Positions 1-8,398 are shown, counted from the stretch's first letter. The stretch: DNA of 64,000 nt from JACQFZ01 sp045810625 (GCA_045810625.1 JBJMVQ010000044.1:130403-194402); one strand, 5' to 3'. Notes: generated by a model from the sequence alone, not told the origin. A program made the numbers and translations.

Positions 1-928
1 GGCGGCTGCCGGTGAAGATCGGCAGGTCGAAGGTGAACTGCAGCGACGCCATATCCCCGAACGCCTCGCCGCGTTTTTGGTAGGCGAGCTCCACAGCCCA
101 ATCAGGGCGTTTCGTCGCTTGCGCTTCCCGTGTTTCCGCCGCCGCCTGCGCCGCCATCGGTTCGTACACCGCCAGCTCCGGATGTTGGTGGAGTTGTCTG
201 CGCAGATGATCGGTGTCGATTCGAAAAACCGGCGGATCGCCGGCGAGCGGATCGTTCCCGGCATCACCGACGAAACGCGCGAGCGCCGCCTTCGCGCGGG
301 CAAGGTCGCGCATGAGATCATCACGCCGGTCGGCGAGCATGGCCGCCTCGAACCGTGCCATCGTCGCATCGGCCGGCATTCCCTGGCCGCTCCGCAGCCG
401 CGCTTGCGCGGTCGCGATCAACGTCTGGGTCTCGCGGTCGAGGTCGTCGAGAAGCGCAAGCCTTCGTTCGAGGTAATAGCGGGCGAGCCAAGCCGTCGCG
501 GCATCGCGTCGCACCGTGCGCCGATCGAGTGTTAGCAACGCGCGCTCGCGCTCGGCCATCGCCTCCGCCGCATCGGCTCGAGCTCGACGTTTGGCAGCGT
601 TCGGAACCTCCTGCATGAACCCGATCCGCCGCATGGTCATGAAATCGCGATCGAGCGACCAGCGGTCCGGACCTTCGACGGGAACGTTGTCGAGACCGAG
701 AACAAGCTTGGGATCGGGCAGTTTGTCGGCTGCATCGCGGGCCGTCTCGGCACTCTCGACGGCGTTGCGGCGCGCGGTCAGCTCGGGGGCCCGCGCCTCG
801 GCACTCGCAACCGCATCGGCAAACGACAACGCCGCGGCGGCGGGAGCCGCAATAAAGACGGCACCTGCGGCGGCGAGCAATAGGAGCCCCGCGCACGCGG
901 CGCGTTCGGGTAAGAACAGTCTGAGCAC
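1..928 (-). CDS. TolC-family outer-membrane efflux channel (CusC/CzcC type), 3' part outside the window
   Basis: Read on the minus strand from a GTG at 928 preceded by GGAGGA six bases upstream. It has a signal peptide (hydrophobic Leu/Ala run around residues 10-35) followed by the long alpha-helical arms typical of TolC proteins: 'SFADAVASAEARAPEL' at the start of the mature part, a DNVPVEGPDRW-type segment, and Arg/Ala/Glu-rich coiled helices. The frame stays open to base 1, so about the last third is missing. Family knowledge: such proteins are the outer-membrane exit duct of RND metal efflux pumps, and the fusion protein and pump normally follow, which here would be off the left edge. The small exported protein just upstream points to copper or another soft metal. 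Substrate is inferred, family is firm. Confidence 0.85.
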   Translation of the reverse strand, partial: MLRLFLPERAACAGLLLLAAAGAVFIAAPAAAALSFADAVASAEARAPELTARRNAVESAETARDAADKLPDPKLVLGLDNVPVEGPDRWSLDRDFMTMRRIGFMQEVPNAAKRRARADAAEAMAERERALLTLDRRTVRRDAATAWLARYYLERRLALLDDLDRETQTLIATAQARLRSGQGMPADATMARFEAAMLADRRDDLMRDLARAKAALARFVGDAGNDPLAGDPPVFRIDTDHLRRQLHQHPELAVYEPMAAQAAAETREAQATKRPDWAVELAYQKRGEAFGDMASLQFTFDLPIFTGSR

Positions 929-1004
929 GAACAGTCCTCCGGAAACGATAAACCAAAGCAACCACTACCCGCCTCGCAAGGCGGGCGCGCATGGCGGCTA
1001 AGGC

Positions 1005-1391
1005 CTACTTCCGGAAAACTTGATGACTGACGTAGATGGGCGGGGAACCGTCGGGCGCGAGCCGCGACAGCGAATAAGAATCCGAACGCGAAGCGTTAGG
1101 GCTATCGACGGTGCTGACCGGTGCCAGCAGCACGGTTACGACCGGCATCGAAACCGCAAACGGGACGCCGCTTTGATCACCTTTGAGCAACGACTGCACA
1201 TCCGCGTGCGCTTGGCACAAATTCGGCTGCTCGGCCTGCATGGCCGCGCTCGCACAATTTGCCGGCATCGTCGATTCATTTGTTGGCGCCGGCACATACG
1301 GACACGCGTATGCGGCGACGGCCAACTGCGCGATCAACAAAACCGCGGCCACGATCGATGCGGTCAACCGGCGAGTGCGACGCGTGAACAT
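1005..1391 (-). CDS. small exported Cys/Met-containing protein upstream of efflux channel
   Basis: A 128-aa protein with a clear signal peptide (RRTRRLTASIVAAVLLIAQLA, cut probably after AVAAYA). The mature part carries three cysteines (ACPYV, NCAS, NLCQAH), several Met and one His near them, which could bind a metal or form disulfides. It lies 76 bases upstream of the TolC-family gene on the same strand, so the two are probably co-transcribed. Small exported proteins of this size and layout are commonly found at the head of copper or heavy-metal RND operons, where they are of unknown biochemical function. I do not recognise a named domain. Confidence 0.7.
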   Translation of the reverse strand: MFTRRTRRLTASIVAAVLLIAQLAVAAYACPYVPAPTNESTMPANCASAAMQAEQPNLCQAHADVQSLLKGDQSGVPFAVSMPVVTVLLAPVSTVDSPNASRSDSYSLSRLAPDGSPPIYVSHQVFRK

Positions 1392-1634
1392 AATACCCGC
1401 GAGTCTAGCAGCTCTTATTTCGATGAGCTACTCGTTTGCGTCCTTGCAAGGGACCTCACGGACCGCGCAGCGTCTCATCGATTTCCGCAACACATGGCGT
1501 TGCAGCGAGCGACGACAAACCTTATTCGTTAACCCGGCGTTCCGCTGACCTTCGTGGTCGCACCTCGTTTCTTCCTGATTGACGCTCGCGACTTCCCGGT
1601 GCTCGAATGGGAACTTGTTTGGGAGACGTTTGTC

Positions 1635-2195
1635 ATGGAACGGCCGTTCGCCCTACTCTCCACGCTGCTCGTCGTGGTTGCCGTTTCCGGTTGCACGTAC
1701 GCGGCCTTGCTTCGGCCGAGCGTTCTGAAGCAACTCGATCCGCAAGTGGCCGAGCTCGTTAACGAGCTTCCGAACGTCGACGCACAAAACAAGGAGATGA
1801 TCGGGCGCCTGTTCGCGCACGGGGGTCTCTCGCACGCCTCGGATGACGCGGATGGAATCATGCGCGATCGCATTCGCGTGCCGTCGGGCGAATTCATCTG
1901 GAAACCGGCCATCGTCGTGATGCCGCGTCCGGGGGAGCTCGAGCTCGACATCGCCAACGAAGATGACTTCTCGCATCACGCGGCGGTTCTGCCCAGCAAC
2001 GGCGACAAGCAATTCGTCATGTTACCCGTGCACGCGCGCGGAAAAGCGCGAGTTCAGCTGGACGGTCCCGGTTACTACTGGTTCGGGTGTCCGGTCGGGA
2101 ATCATGCCGGGCGCGGGATGCTCGGGCTCATCATCGTGCGCGGCGATGTGCCGCCCGAAGCACGGCTCGATCGACCCCGGCAGCCACGACCATAG
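1635..2195 (+). CDS. cupredoxin-like lipoprotein associated with PQQ dehydrogenase (MSMEG_3727-like)
   Basis: The start at 1635 (MERPFALLSTLL) is preferred over an upstream in-frame codon at 1554 because it places a lipoprotein signal with lipobox VSGC at the N-terminus and has GGGAGA about nine bases upstream. The C-terminal half is cupredoxin-like: SHHAAVLP, then FGCPVGNHAGRGMLG, giving His, Cys-x4-His-x4-Met in the order of a type-1 copper site. It resembles the family annotated as MSMEG_3727-type PQQ-associated proteins, which sit beside quinoprotein dehydrogenases. It ends 14 bases before the PQQ enzyme gene, so they form one operon. Inferred role: periplasmic electron acceptor or partner for the dehydrogenase. 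Confidence 0.8.
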   Translation: MERPFALLSTLLVVVAVSGCTYAALLRPSVLKQLDPQVAELVNELPNVDAQNKEMIGRLFAHGGLSHASDDADGIMRDRIRVPSGEFIWKPAIVVMPRPGELELDIANEDDFSHHAAVLPSNGDKQFVMLPVHARGKARVQLDGPGYYWFGCPVGNHAGRGMLGLIIVRGDVPPEARLDRPRQPRP

Positions 2196-2209
2196 CCGAA
2201 GAGGTGGGC

Positions 2210-3955
2210 ATGCCGCGTCACTTCTCAACCATCGTCCTGTGCCTGTCGTTCCTCGCGCTCGTCACCGCCTGCGCGGGGTCGAGCAGCAAAGATTACCCAC
2301 TGGTCGAAGCGTCACGGCCGCTCGGCAGCTTGAGCGGCGCGGCGGGAAGTGCGCCGGCGGTCGCACGCGACGTAACCTTCGAGCGCCTCGTCAAGGCCCG
2401 CTCCGAGCCGCACAACTGGCTGACGTATTACGGCGCGTACGACGGTCAGCGTTACAGCCCGCTTCAGCAGATCAACCGCGACAACGTGAAGCGGTTGCGG
2501 CCCGCGTGGATCTTCCAATTCGGACAGATCGGACTCAGCGCCACTCCTGCGACGTACGCGTTCGAAGCCGCCCCTATTGTCGTCGACGGCGTGATGTACG
2601 TCTCGGGTTGGGACGGTTACGTATGGGCCATCAACGCCGAGACCGGTCGGGAGCTTTGGCGCTACAAACACGAAATTCCGCTCGACACGCCGCTTTGCTG
2701 CGGCAACGTCAACCGCGGCGTCGCGATCGCAAAAGGAAGACTTTTCTTCGCCACCCAGAACGGTTACCTCATTGCGCTCGACGCGGAAAAAGGGAAATTA
2801 GTTTGGCAGCAGGTGTTCGCCGACGTGCGCGCGGGCGAGAGCGCCACCTTGGCGCCGTTGGTCGTCAAGAATCTTGTCATCGTTGGCAGCTCGGGCGCGG
2901 AATTCGGCGTGCGCGGCCACATCGACGCGTTCGATATCGACAGCGGGCGCCGAGTTTGGCGCCGCTACAACGTGCCAAAACCCGGTGAACCGGGAGCCGA
3001 AACGTGGCCGAGCGGCGGCGAGGCATGGGCGCGCGGTGGCGGAAGCGCGTGGGTCACCGGCACGTATGATCCCGATCTCAATCTTCTTTATTGGGGGACG
3101 GGGAACCCGTCGCCCGATTTCGACGGCAACTTGCGCCCCGGGAACAATCTCTATACCAACTCGGTCGTTGCGCTCGATCCCGACGACGGTTCGATACGTT
3201 GGCACTACCAATGGACACCGCACGATCTCTGGGATTACGACGGCATCAGCGAGAACATTCTTCTCGATGTCGACGGGCGCAGGTTGCTGGCGCATTTCGA
3301 CAAGAACGGGTATCTCTTCATTCTCGACCGCACGAATGGAAAGCTGCTGCACGTGGCGCCCTACGCACGCACCACCTGGGCCGATATCGACCCGCAAGGC
3401 CGCGTACACGTTAAAAAGATCCCGACGAGAGAAGGCACCGAGATCTGTCCGGGGCCGGCGGGCGCCAAGGAGTGGAACCACGGCGCATACAGTCCGCGAA
3501 CACGGTTGCTGTACGCACCGATCATCGAATCGTGTGCGATCTTTCAGCTGATTCCCGGCGAGTTTCGTGAAAGCCTGCCTTACTGGGGAGGCGATGCGAC
3601 GGTACATGGCAAAACGTGGGGTCACGTCAAAGCCTTCGATCCGGCGACCGGCAAAGAAGCGTGGTCGTGGAAAAACGATCGGCCGATGGTGAGCTCGCTT
3701 CTCGTCACGGCCGGCGACGTTCTTTTTTCAGGCTCCCCGACGGGCGAGCTCAATGCACACGACGCGCGCACCGGTGAGCTGCTGTGGCAGTACCAGACCG
3801 GCAGCGGGTTGCACGGCAATCCTGTCACCTACAGCGTGAACGGCAAACAATACGTCGCCGTCCCTGCGGGATGGGGTGGATGGATCAAAGGATTTGCGCC
3901 CGACATGATCGGCGCGCCGCGCGGCAACGCGCTTCTCGCATTTGCTCTCCCCTAG
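2210..3955 (+). CDS. PQQ-dependent alcohol dehydrogenase-like quinoprotein, lipoprotein
   Basis: A 581-aa eight-bladed propeller quinoprotein. The start at 2210 has GAGG five bases upstream and gives a lipoprotein signal with lipobox VTAC. Seen in the sequence: adjacent cysteines in PLCCGNVNRG (the vicinal disulfide of methanol/ethanol dehydrogenases), a GGGSAWVTGTYDPDLNLLYWGTGNPSPDF blade (split here only for description), HDLWDYDG with the expected catalytic Asp, and repeated W-motif ends such as TGELLWQYQTGSG. It oxidises a primary alcohol or related substrate in the periplasm using PQQ, passing electrons on, probably to the cupredoxin-like partner encoded immediately upstream. Unlike type II enzymes it has no fused cytochrome c domain. 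The substrate cannot be told. No pqq biosynthesis genes are in the window. Confidence 0.88.
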   Translation: MPRHFSTIVLCLSFLALVTACAGSSSKDYPLVEASRPLGSLSGAAGSAPAVARDVTFERLVKARSEPHNWLTYYGAYDGQRYSPLQQINRDNVKRLRPAWIFQFGQIGLSATPATYAFEAAPIVVDGVMYVSGWDGYVWAINAETGRELWRYKHEIPLDTPLCCGNVNRGVAIAKGRLFFATQNGYLIALDAEKGKLVWQQVFADVRAGESATLAPLVVKNLVIVGSSGAEFGVRGHIDAFDIDSGRRVWRRYNVPKPGEPGAETWPSGGEAWARGGGSAWVTGTYDPDLNLLYWGTGNPSPDFDGNLRPGNNLYTNSVVALDPDDGSIRWHYQWTPHDLWDYDGISENILLDVDGRRLLAHFDKNGYLFILDRTNGKLLHVAPYARTTWADIDPQGRVHVKKIPTREGTEICPGPAGAKEWNHGAYSPRTRLLYAPIIESCAIFQLIPGEFRESLPYWGGDATVHGKTWGHVKAFDPATGKEAWSWKNDRPMVSSLLVTAGDVLFSGSPTGELNAHDARTGELLWQYQTGSGLHGNPVTYSVNGKQYVAVPAGWGGWIKGFAPDMIGAPRGNALLAFALP

Positions 3956-4037
3956 CGACGAACGAGGAGGCGGAAATGCTCGTGACGCAACGAAGAACCG
4001 GACGCGAAGACCCAGACGTCTCGCCCCGACCTCCTGA

Positions 4038-4778
4038 CTAACGCGCCAACCAGCTATAAGTGACGCCAGCACGCAATTCGCGCACCCGTTGATCCTCCAT
4101 CCTCGCTTCCCGCACGCCGGCGTCGAACTCCAGCACATCGCTCGCGCGCCAAATGGCGCCGACCAGAACGGACCGCGTACGCGACACGTGGATCTCGTTT
4201 GCCGATATGACTTCCGCCGCTGGACGTAACCGCCACTCGCGAGGCCCCTCCAGAATCAGGTCGGCAAATAGCGCTCGATCATGCTCGCGCGTAATCGCAG
4301 CAAGCAAGTTGAAGTGTACTTCGACCACCGGCCATCGATACGAAACGATTCCGGCGACAGACGTACCGGTGCCGCGATCAGCGTTGATCCCGGGAAGCAG
4401 CAAACCGATTTCGGTCGCCACACTCGGCCCCGGTTGATTCTGCAAGCTGCCTTCGCGAATGACGTGTTTGAAGAATACGCCGTGTTCGACCAGGCTCGTT
4501 TTGCGTTCTTCCTCCGAACGTGGATGCACGAGCTCGCCCTCCCACACCATCTCCCAATTCCGCGCAAACCCATAACTGAGCGCGAGATGCGGTGAGATCA
4601 AGGCGTGTTCCGACCCTTGGCTCAACGACTGCAGCGGACCGAGCTCCATATTCAGTTCGGCAGGTTCTGCGACGGCCGCGTCGGTACCGTCAAACGGTCG
4701 AAGGCCAAACGCGGGGCTGCTCGCACCGAAAATGCTGAGAAGTAACAGAAACCGGAAATAGTGTCCGACCACCCGCAT
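4038..4778 (-). CDS. outer-membrane beta-barrel-like protein at end of chromate operon
   Basis: A 246-aa protein with a signal peptide (FRFLLLLSIFGASSPAFG) followed by alternating hydrophobic/polar strands: LISPHLALSYGFARNWEMVWEGELVHP, ATEIGLLLPGIN, SVAGIVSYRWPVVEVHFNLL, VLVGAIWRASDVLEFDAGVRE, and a final strand ELRAGVTYSWLAR. This is the layout of a small outer-membrane barrel of the 'transporter'/MetA-like class. It starts three bases after the beta-propeller gene, so it is the last gene of the chr operon and is convergent with the PQQ dehydrogenase gene. Function unknown; a link to metal stress is inferred only from the operon. Confidence 0.6.
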   Translation of the reverse strand: MRVVGHYFRFLLLLSIFGASSPAFGLRPFDGTDAAVAEPAELNMELGPLQSLSQGSEHALISPHLALSYGFARNWEMVWEGELVHPRSEEERKTSLVEHGVFFKHVIREGSLQNQPGPSVATEIGLLLPGINADRGTGTSVAGIVSYRWPVVEVHFNLLAAITREHDRALFADLILEGPREWRLRPAAEVISANEIHVSRTRSVLVGAIWRASDVLEFDAGVREARMEDQRVRELRAGVTYSWLAR

Positions 4779-4781
4779 TAT

Positions 4782-5783
4782 TCAAGGAAGCGGTCTGAAA
4801 ACCCACAACGCCGCCGGTTCGGCTGCCGTGGAGCGCACTGCGACAAAAAGACGATCGAGCTCCGGCACGAACAGCGACGTGCGCGCGCCGGCAACGCTCG
4901 CCATGTGCCCGATACGGCGATACGTCGAATCGTGCTGTTCGAAGACGTCGACGAAACCTTCGCCGCAGCTGACGTATATCTGCCGGCGTTTCGCGTCGAC
5001 GAACACGTCGTCGGCGTCGCCGCAGACCGATACTTCCGCCGTTATCGAGCCGTCCACAGAGTCAAAGACGATCAATTTCGGTGGATGCCGTGCGATGACG
5101 AGCACGCGTCGCGATGCTCCATCGATCGCGAGAGGAAAATTGGCGCGCGCGTTCGGGAGTTGCCATGCGGCGATCTGCACACCGGACTCCCGATCGAGCA
5201 CGGCGACCTGCTTTGCGTCCGGTACGTTGGCGTAAATTCGACGACTGGAGGAATCGAGCTGAAAACTTTCCGGATGTGCCGGCAGTGTGATGTTACCGAT
5301 TTTCACGCGCGCCCTCGGATCGATGATCGCAATCGCGCCCGAGCCGTAGCCGACGTACACCCGGTTCGCCCCGGCGTCGACACGCACATTGTCGGCGTCG
5401 TCGCCGAGATCGATACGTCCGAGCGCGGCGAAGTCTTCGCCGCGCAGCAGGTGAACCGCGCCGTCACCGCCGCTGGCGACGAAGAGCAGGTCGGACGCGC
5501 GGTCATAACCGATCCCTTGCGGGTGTTTGAACCCAGGCAGCCGCCTTAGCAGCTTACGTGTCTTCAAATCGATCACGGCAACGCTATCGTTCCCAAGCTC
5601 TGCAACGAACAAACGTCGGCGGTCGAGGTCGACGGCGAGATGGTCGATACGTCCTGCGATTCGTCCGAGAACGATTTTGTCTTCCAGCTGCAGCCCGGGC
5701 GGTTCACTACCCGCCGCGATCGGAAACAGCAGAGCGAACGCAAAGACCCGCAACGCACGTCTGGCCGAGGGACGAGCGATCAT
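4782..5783 (-). CDS. YncE-like beta-propeller protein, exported
   Basis: A 333-aa protein with an N-terminal signal (RRALRVFAFALLFPIAAGS) and seven or so YVTN/NHL-type repeats: RIDHLAVDLDRRRLFVAELGNDSVAVIDL, HPQGIGYDRASDLLFVASGGDG, DADNVRVDAGANRVYVGYGSGAIAIID, DADDVFVDAKRRQIYVSCGEGFVDVFE. This is the YncE/surface-layer type propeller, usually periplasmic. I chose the ATG at 5783; a GTG at 5825 is in frame but overlaps the upstream chrB-type gene and adds residues ahead of the signal peptide. It lies within the chr operon between the second ChrB C-domain gene and the outer-membrane barrel. Role not known; binding of a ligand or partner is plausible for the fold. Confidence 0.75.
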   Translation of the reverse strand: MIARPSARRALRVFAFALLFPIAAGSEPPGLQLEDKIVLGRIAGRIDHLAVDLDRRRLFVAELGNDSVAVIDLKTRKLLRRLPGFKHPQGIGYDRASDLLFVASGGDGAVHLLRGEDFAALGRIDLGDDADNVRVDAGANRVYVGYGSGAIAIIDPRARVKIGNITLPAHPESFQLDSSSRRIYANVPDAKQVAVLDRESGVQIAAWQLPNARANFPLAIDGASRRVLVIARHPPKLIVFDSVDGSITAEVSVCGDADDVFVDAKRRQIYVSCGEGFVDVFEQHDSTYRRIGHMASVAGARTSLFVPELDRLFVAVRSTAAEPAALWVFRPLP

Positions 5784-5806
5784 GCCGACAACAATGAACG
5801 CCGACC

Positions 5807-6259
5807 CTACATCTTTGGCGGCCACTGATGACTCTCGGCCTGACAGTTTTTACACCACGCATACAATGCGTCGTACATCACCATGCCGTGCTTGAGCATT
5901 TCGTGATCGTCCGCAAAGTTGAACGAGAGGCCGAGCGACAACGCGTAGAGCCCGGCCGACTGCGGCGTCAGGTCGAGCCGCGACGTATCCGCGCCGCGAA
6001 CAATGACGGCAAGTTGTTTTAAAGCCGGATCGGAAAGCTCGTACTTTTTGAGAAACGCATCGAAGCTGCACAATTCCCCGTCGTGGGAGAGCTCGACACC
6101 CGGGATATCGTAAGGAATCGCGCGGGTCTTGGCCGCCGTCGCGAGCACTTCGTTCGCCGGCACGTAAAGGAATTCCGGTTGCTTATCGATAAAGTTCGCG
6201 ACCAACCATGGGCAGGCGATACGGTCGATTTTCGGGCGTTCGCGCGTAATCCATTTCAT
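5807..6259 (-). CDS. ChrB C-terminal-domain protein (chromate resistance), copy 1
   Basis: A 150-aa stand-alone copy of the chromate resistance domain that forms the C-terminal half of ChrB. It starts MKWITRERPKIDRIACPWLVANFID, then DIPGVELSHDGELCSFDAFLKKYEL, the hallmark D-R-x-A-C-P-W-L and H-x-G-x-x-C-S-F motifs of this family, and ends with LYAWCKNC. It is a paralogue of the adjacent gene at 6290-6712, from which it is clearly diverged but alignable throughout. Conserved Cys and His suggest metal or oxyanion sensing; ChrB is known as a chromate-responsive regulator or accessory factor for ChrA. It is separated by about 30 bases from its paralogue. Confidence 0.85.
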   Translation of the reverse strand: MKWITRERPKIDRIACPWLVANFIDKQPEFLYVPANEVLATAAKTRAIPYDIPGVELSHDGELCSFDAFLKKYELSDPALKQLAVIVRGADTSRLDLTPQSAGLYALSLGLSFNFADDHEMLKHGMVMYDALYAWCKNCQAESHQWPPKM

Positions 6260-6289
6260 CGCTCATCTCCTTTCGTTGACAAACCCGGC

Positions 6290-6712
6290 TCACGTTACCG
6301 AACCGTTTTGCAATTCCGCGTAAAGCGCCTCGTAGAGCCATGCACTTCGTTCGAGCGCCACGTAATCATCGGCACTGATGCGTCGGAGCCCGTGACAAAT
6401 CAGATCGACGCCCGGTGCTACCGGCTCGAGCAGCGCTTCCTGCACCGTATCTACCTCATCGATGATCCGTGCGATGCGTTCGAGTACCGGGTCACTAAGG
6501 TTGTATTCGCGCAAAATCGTATGAAACGAACAATGTCCGCCGTGATGCGACAATCGCACGCCGGGAATGTCGAATGGCTCTGCGTCATCGGGGAGCGGCA
6601 TACGACCTCGCGGAACAAAAATGAACTCTGCCTCGGGATCGATATATTTCTTTATCAGCCACGCACACCCCATGCGATCGACGCCGATATGTTCCCATGT
6701 CACCCACTTCAT
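6290..6712 (-). CDS. ChrB C-terminal-domain protein (chromate resistance), copy 2
   Basis: A 140-aa paralogue of the preceding entry: MKWVTWEHIGVDRMGCAWLIKKYID, then DIPGVRLSHHGGHCSFHTILREYNL and LYEALYAEL near the end. The same DR-x-x-C-x-W-L and H-x-G-x-CSF signatures are visible. Its ATG overlaps the stop codon of the ChrB N-domain gene (ATGA at 6709-6712), so the two halves of ChrB are translationally coupled although they are separate polypeptides. Together with the N-domain protein it probably rebuilds a ChrB-like regulator or accessory complex. Confidence 0.87.
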   Translation of the reverse strand: MKWVTWEHIGVDRMGCAWLIKKYIDPEAEFIFVPRGRMPLPDDAEPFDIPGVRLSHHGGHCSFHTILREYNLSDPVLERIARIIDEVDTVQEALLEPVAPGVDLICHGLRRISADDYVALERSAWLYEALYAELQNGSVT

Positions 6713-7146
6713 CTTTGCTTACCTCTCGCCTCCGCCAGTGCCTGGAACACCTGCTTCCCGACATCGCTGCGGAAGTAGTCCTGCGAATGAATCAGGTGAT
6801 ATTGCCGTGACAGCGCCGCGATGTCCGCCTGCTTTCGTTTGAGCGCCACCAAGAGCTTCCGATAAGGCTCGTCCACTTGCGCGTGAAAGCGCCGAATCAG
6901 CTCCTCCTCCTGCTCGTCGAGCAGGAGCTCGGCCTGCCAGAGCGTACACTCGCCGCCCATCTCTTTGATCTCCGTTGCCAGCCATTGGAGCTGTTCCGCG
7001 GTGGCCGGCGTAGCGGGCAATACCCACGCTGCGTCGTTGAGGAGCATCGCACCGAGTCGGCGGAGCTTGCGCCATATCGTTACGCGGTTGACGGTCGGCG
7101 CGCGCGGCACCTTATACGCAAGTAACAACCACGAGCGCGCGGCCAA
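6709..7146 (-). CDS. chrB: ChrB N-terminal-domain protein
   Basis: A 145-aa protein matching only the N-terminal domain of ChrB: SWLLLAYKVPRAPTVNRVTIWRKLRRLGAMLLNDAAWVLP at the start (the LLL-x-x-P and R-x-x-x-WRxL-x-x-x-GA-x-x-L pattern), then a helical region TAEQLQWLATEIKEMGGECTLWQAELL and a basic helix. The start appears to be a TTG at 7146, since the conserved WLLL strand would be lost by later starts. It is 12 bases downstream of chrA and coupled to the following C-domain gene. In most bacteria both domains are in one protein of about 300 residues; here they are split. Confidence 0.82.
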   Translation of the reverse strand: MAARSWLLLAYKVPRAPTVNRVTIWRKLRRLGAMLLNDAAWVLPATPATAEQLQWLATEIKEMGGECTLWQAELLLDEQEEELIRRFHAQVDEPYRKLLVALKRKQADIAALSRQYHLIHSQDYFRSDVGKQVFQALAEARGKQR

Positions 7147-7158
7147 CCTTCATCCCCG

Positions 7159-8367
7159 CTAGGTCTTCAACAGCGGGTAAACAACGAGCCCGATGACTGC
7201 CGCGGCCGCAATAACGTACGGCTCCGGCAGCTTCTTGACTTTCCATAGCAACACGACGGTCGCGAGTGCGACCAACAGCGTGGTCATGTCCGTGATCGAA
7301 CGCCGGCTTAGCACGATGACCGCGCCGGCGATCGTACCGATTGCTGCCGCCGTCACGCCGTCCACGAATGCGGCGATATCGGGCCGCTTGCCGTGTTTCT
7401 TGAAATACGGAGCGGGAATGACGGTAAACAAATAGCAAGGAAGAAATGTCGCGAGTGCGGCAACGAGAGCACCGGGCAAGCCGGCGACCAGGTAGCCGAT
7501 GAAGCCGACCGTGATCACGACGGGTCCGGGCGTGATCATCGCGACCGCCACGGCGTCGATGAATTGGCGCTCGTTCAACCAGTGGTACTCGTTGACGACG
7601 CCGCCATAGAGGAACGGCACGATCGCAAGCCCGCTGCCGAACACGAAAGCACCGGCCTCTGCGAAGAAAACGCCAATCTGCATCAATTGGGACCAGTCGA
7701 TCGTCGCGATCAGTGGTGCGTGCGCCTCTACCGCCACGACCGCGCTCATTCCGCCCGCCGTCCCGAGCCACTTCGGCGGCGCGCGGACGAACCATACGAT
7801 CACGCCGGCGATGAGGAAGACGGCAATCAGCTCGGATTCGGTAATCACCGTAACGAGCGCGCTGACGAGGTAGATCGCCCAGAGAAGCTTGTCTTTGCCG
7901 ATGCTGCGCGTGGTCAACTTGTACGCGCTTATGGCGATGATCCCAACGACCGCGGCGCCGACGCCGTAGAAAACGGCTTGCATCCACGACAGACCGCCAT
8001 AGCGGACGTACGCGGCGCCAAGCGCGAGCACCATGAGGAACGAAGGCACAACGAATGCAACGCCGACGAGCGTTGCGCCGACGATGCGGTAGTGCACGTA
8101 ACCCAAGTAAATCGCGAGCTGCGCGGCGAGCGGACCCGGCGCCAGCTGCGCGAGGGCGAGACCCTCCTTGTAGTCGCTGTCGGATATCCAGCGGCGCGTT
8201 TCGACCAGGTCGCGATGCATATAGCCGACGAGCGCGACCGGACCGCCGAAGCCGAACGTGCCGAGCCGCAAGGCGTACAAAACCAACTGCCAAAGTGAAT
8301 AGAGCGGAGCGCCGTCAGCGGCTGCAGGAGGAACAGGCGTCGTTGAGGGATCGGATGTCGTCGACAT
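7159..8367 (-). CDS. chrA: chromate transporter ChrA
   Basis: A 402-aa polytopic membrane protein with two CHR domains in tandem. The first has TFGFGGPVALVGYMHRDLVE, GLALAQLAPGPLAAQLAIYLGY; the second has GVFFAEAGAFVFGSGLAIVPFLYGG and AVAMITPGPVVITVGFIGYL, matching the GFGGP and PGP signatures of the family. About ten to twelve hydrophobic segments can be counted. ChrA exports chromate from the cytoplasm, often described as driven by the proton-motive force. It is the first gene of a minus-strand operon chrA, chrB-N, two chrB-C genes, propeller, barrel. The palindrome at 8383-8398 lies directly in front of its start and is the likely operator. Confidence 0.93.
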   Translation of the reverse strand: MSTTSDPSTTPVPPAAADGAPLYSLWQLVLYALRLGTFGFGGPVALVGYMHRDLVETRRWISDSDYKEGLALAQLAPGPLAAQLAIYLGYVHYRIVGATLVGVAFVVPSFLMVLALGAAYVRYGGLSWMQAVFYGVGAAVVGIIAISAYKLTTRSIGKDKLLWAIYLVSALVTVITESELIAVFLIAGVIVWFVRAPPKWLGTAGGMSAVVAVEAHAPLIATIDWSQLMQIGVFFAEAGAFVFGSGLAIVPFLYGGVVNEYHWLNERQFIDAVAVAMITPGPVVITVGFIGYLVAGLPGALVAALATFLPCYLFTVIPAPYFKKHGKRPDIAAFVDGVTAAAIGTIAGAVIVLSRRSITDMTTLLVALATVVLLWKVKKLPEPYVIAAAAVIGLVVYPLLKT

Positions 8368-8382
8368 GATCAGCGCAAGAAA

Positions 8383-8398
8383 TGTAACCGTGGTTACA
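8383..8398 (-). promoter_or_regulatory. palindromic operator overlapping the chrA promoter
   Basis: On the minus strand TGTAACC-AC-GGTTACA, a perfect 7-2-7 inverted repeat, 16-31 bases upstream of the chrA ATG. A TTGCCG element and a TTACAT element 17 bases apart can be placed so that the right arm of the palindrome covers the -10 box, which is what one expects of a repressor site. ChrB-family proteins have been reported to control chr promoters; that this is the ChrB site is inference. Confidence 0.55.

Noticed and set aside
321..992. Long open frame opposite-phase to the TolC-type gene on the same strand
   Set aside because: Arg-rich shadow frame; the TolC-family reading in the other phase has a signal peptide and family motifs.
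1410..1429. AGCTC-N10-GAGCT near the promoter of the exported Cys protein
   Set aside because: Five-base arms are too short to claim an operator.
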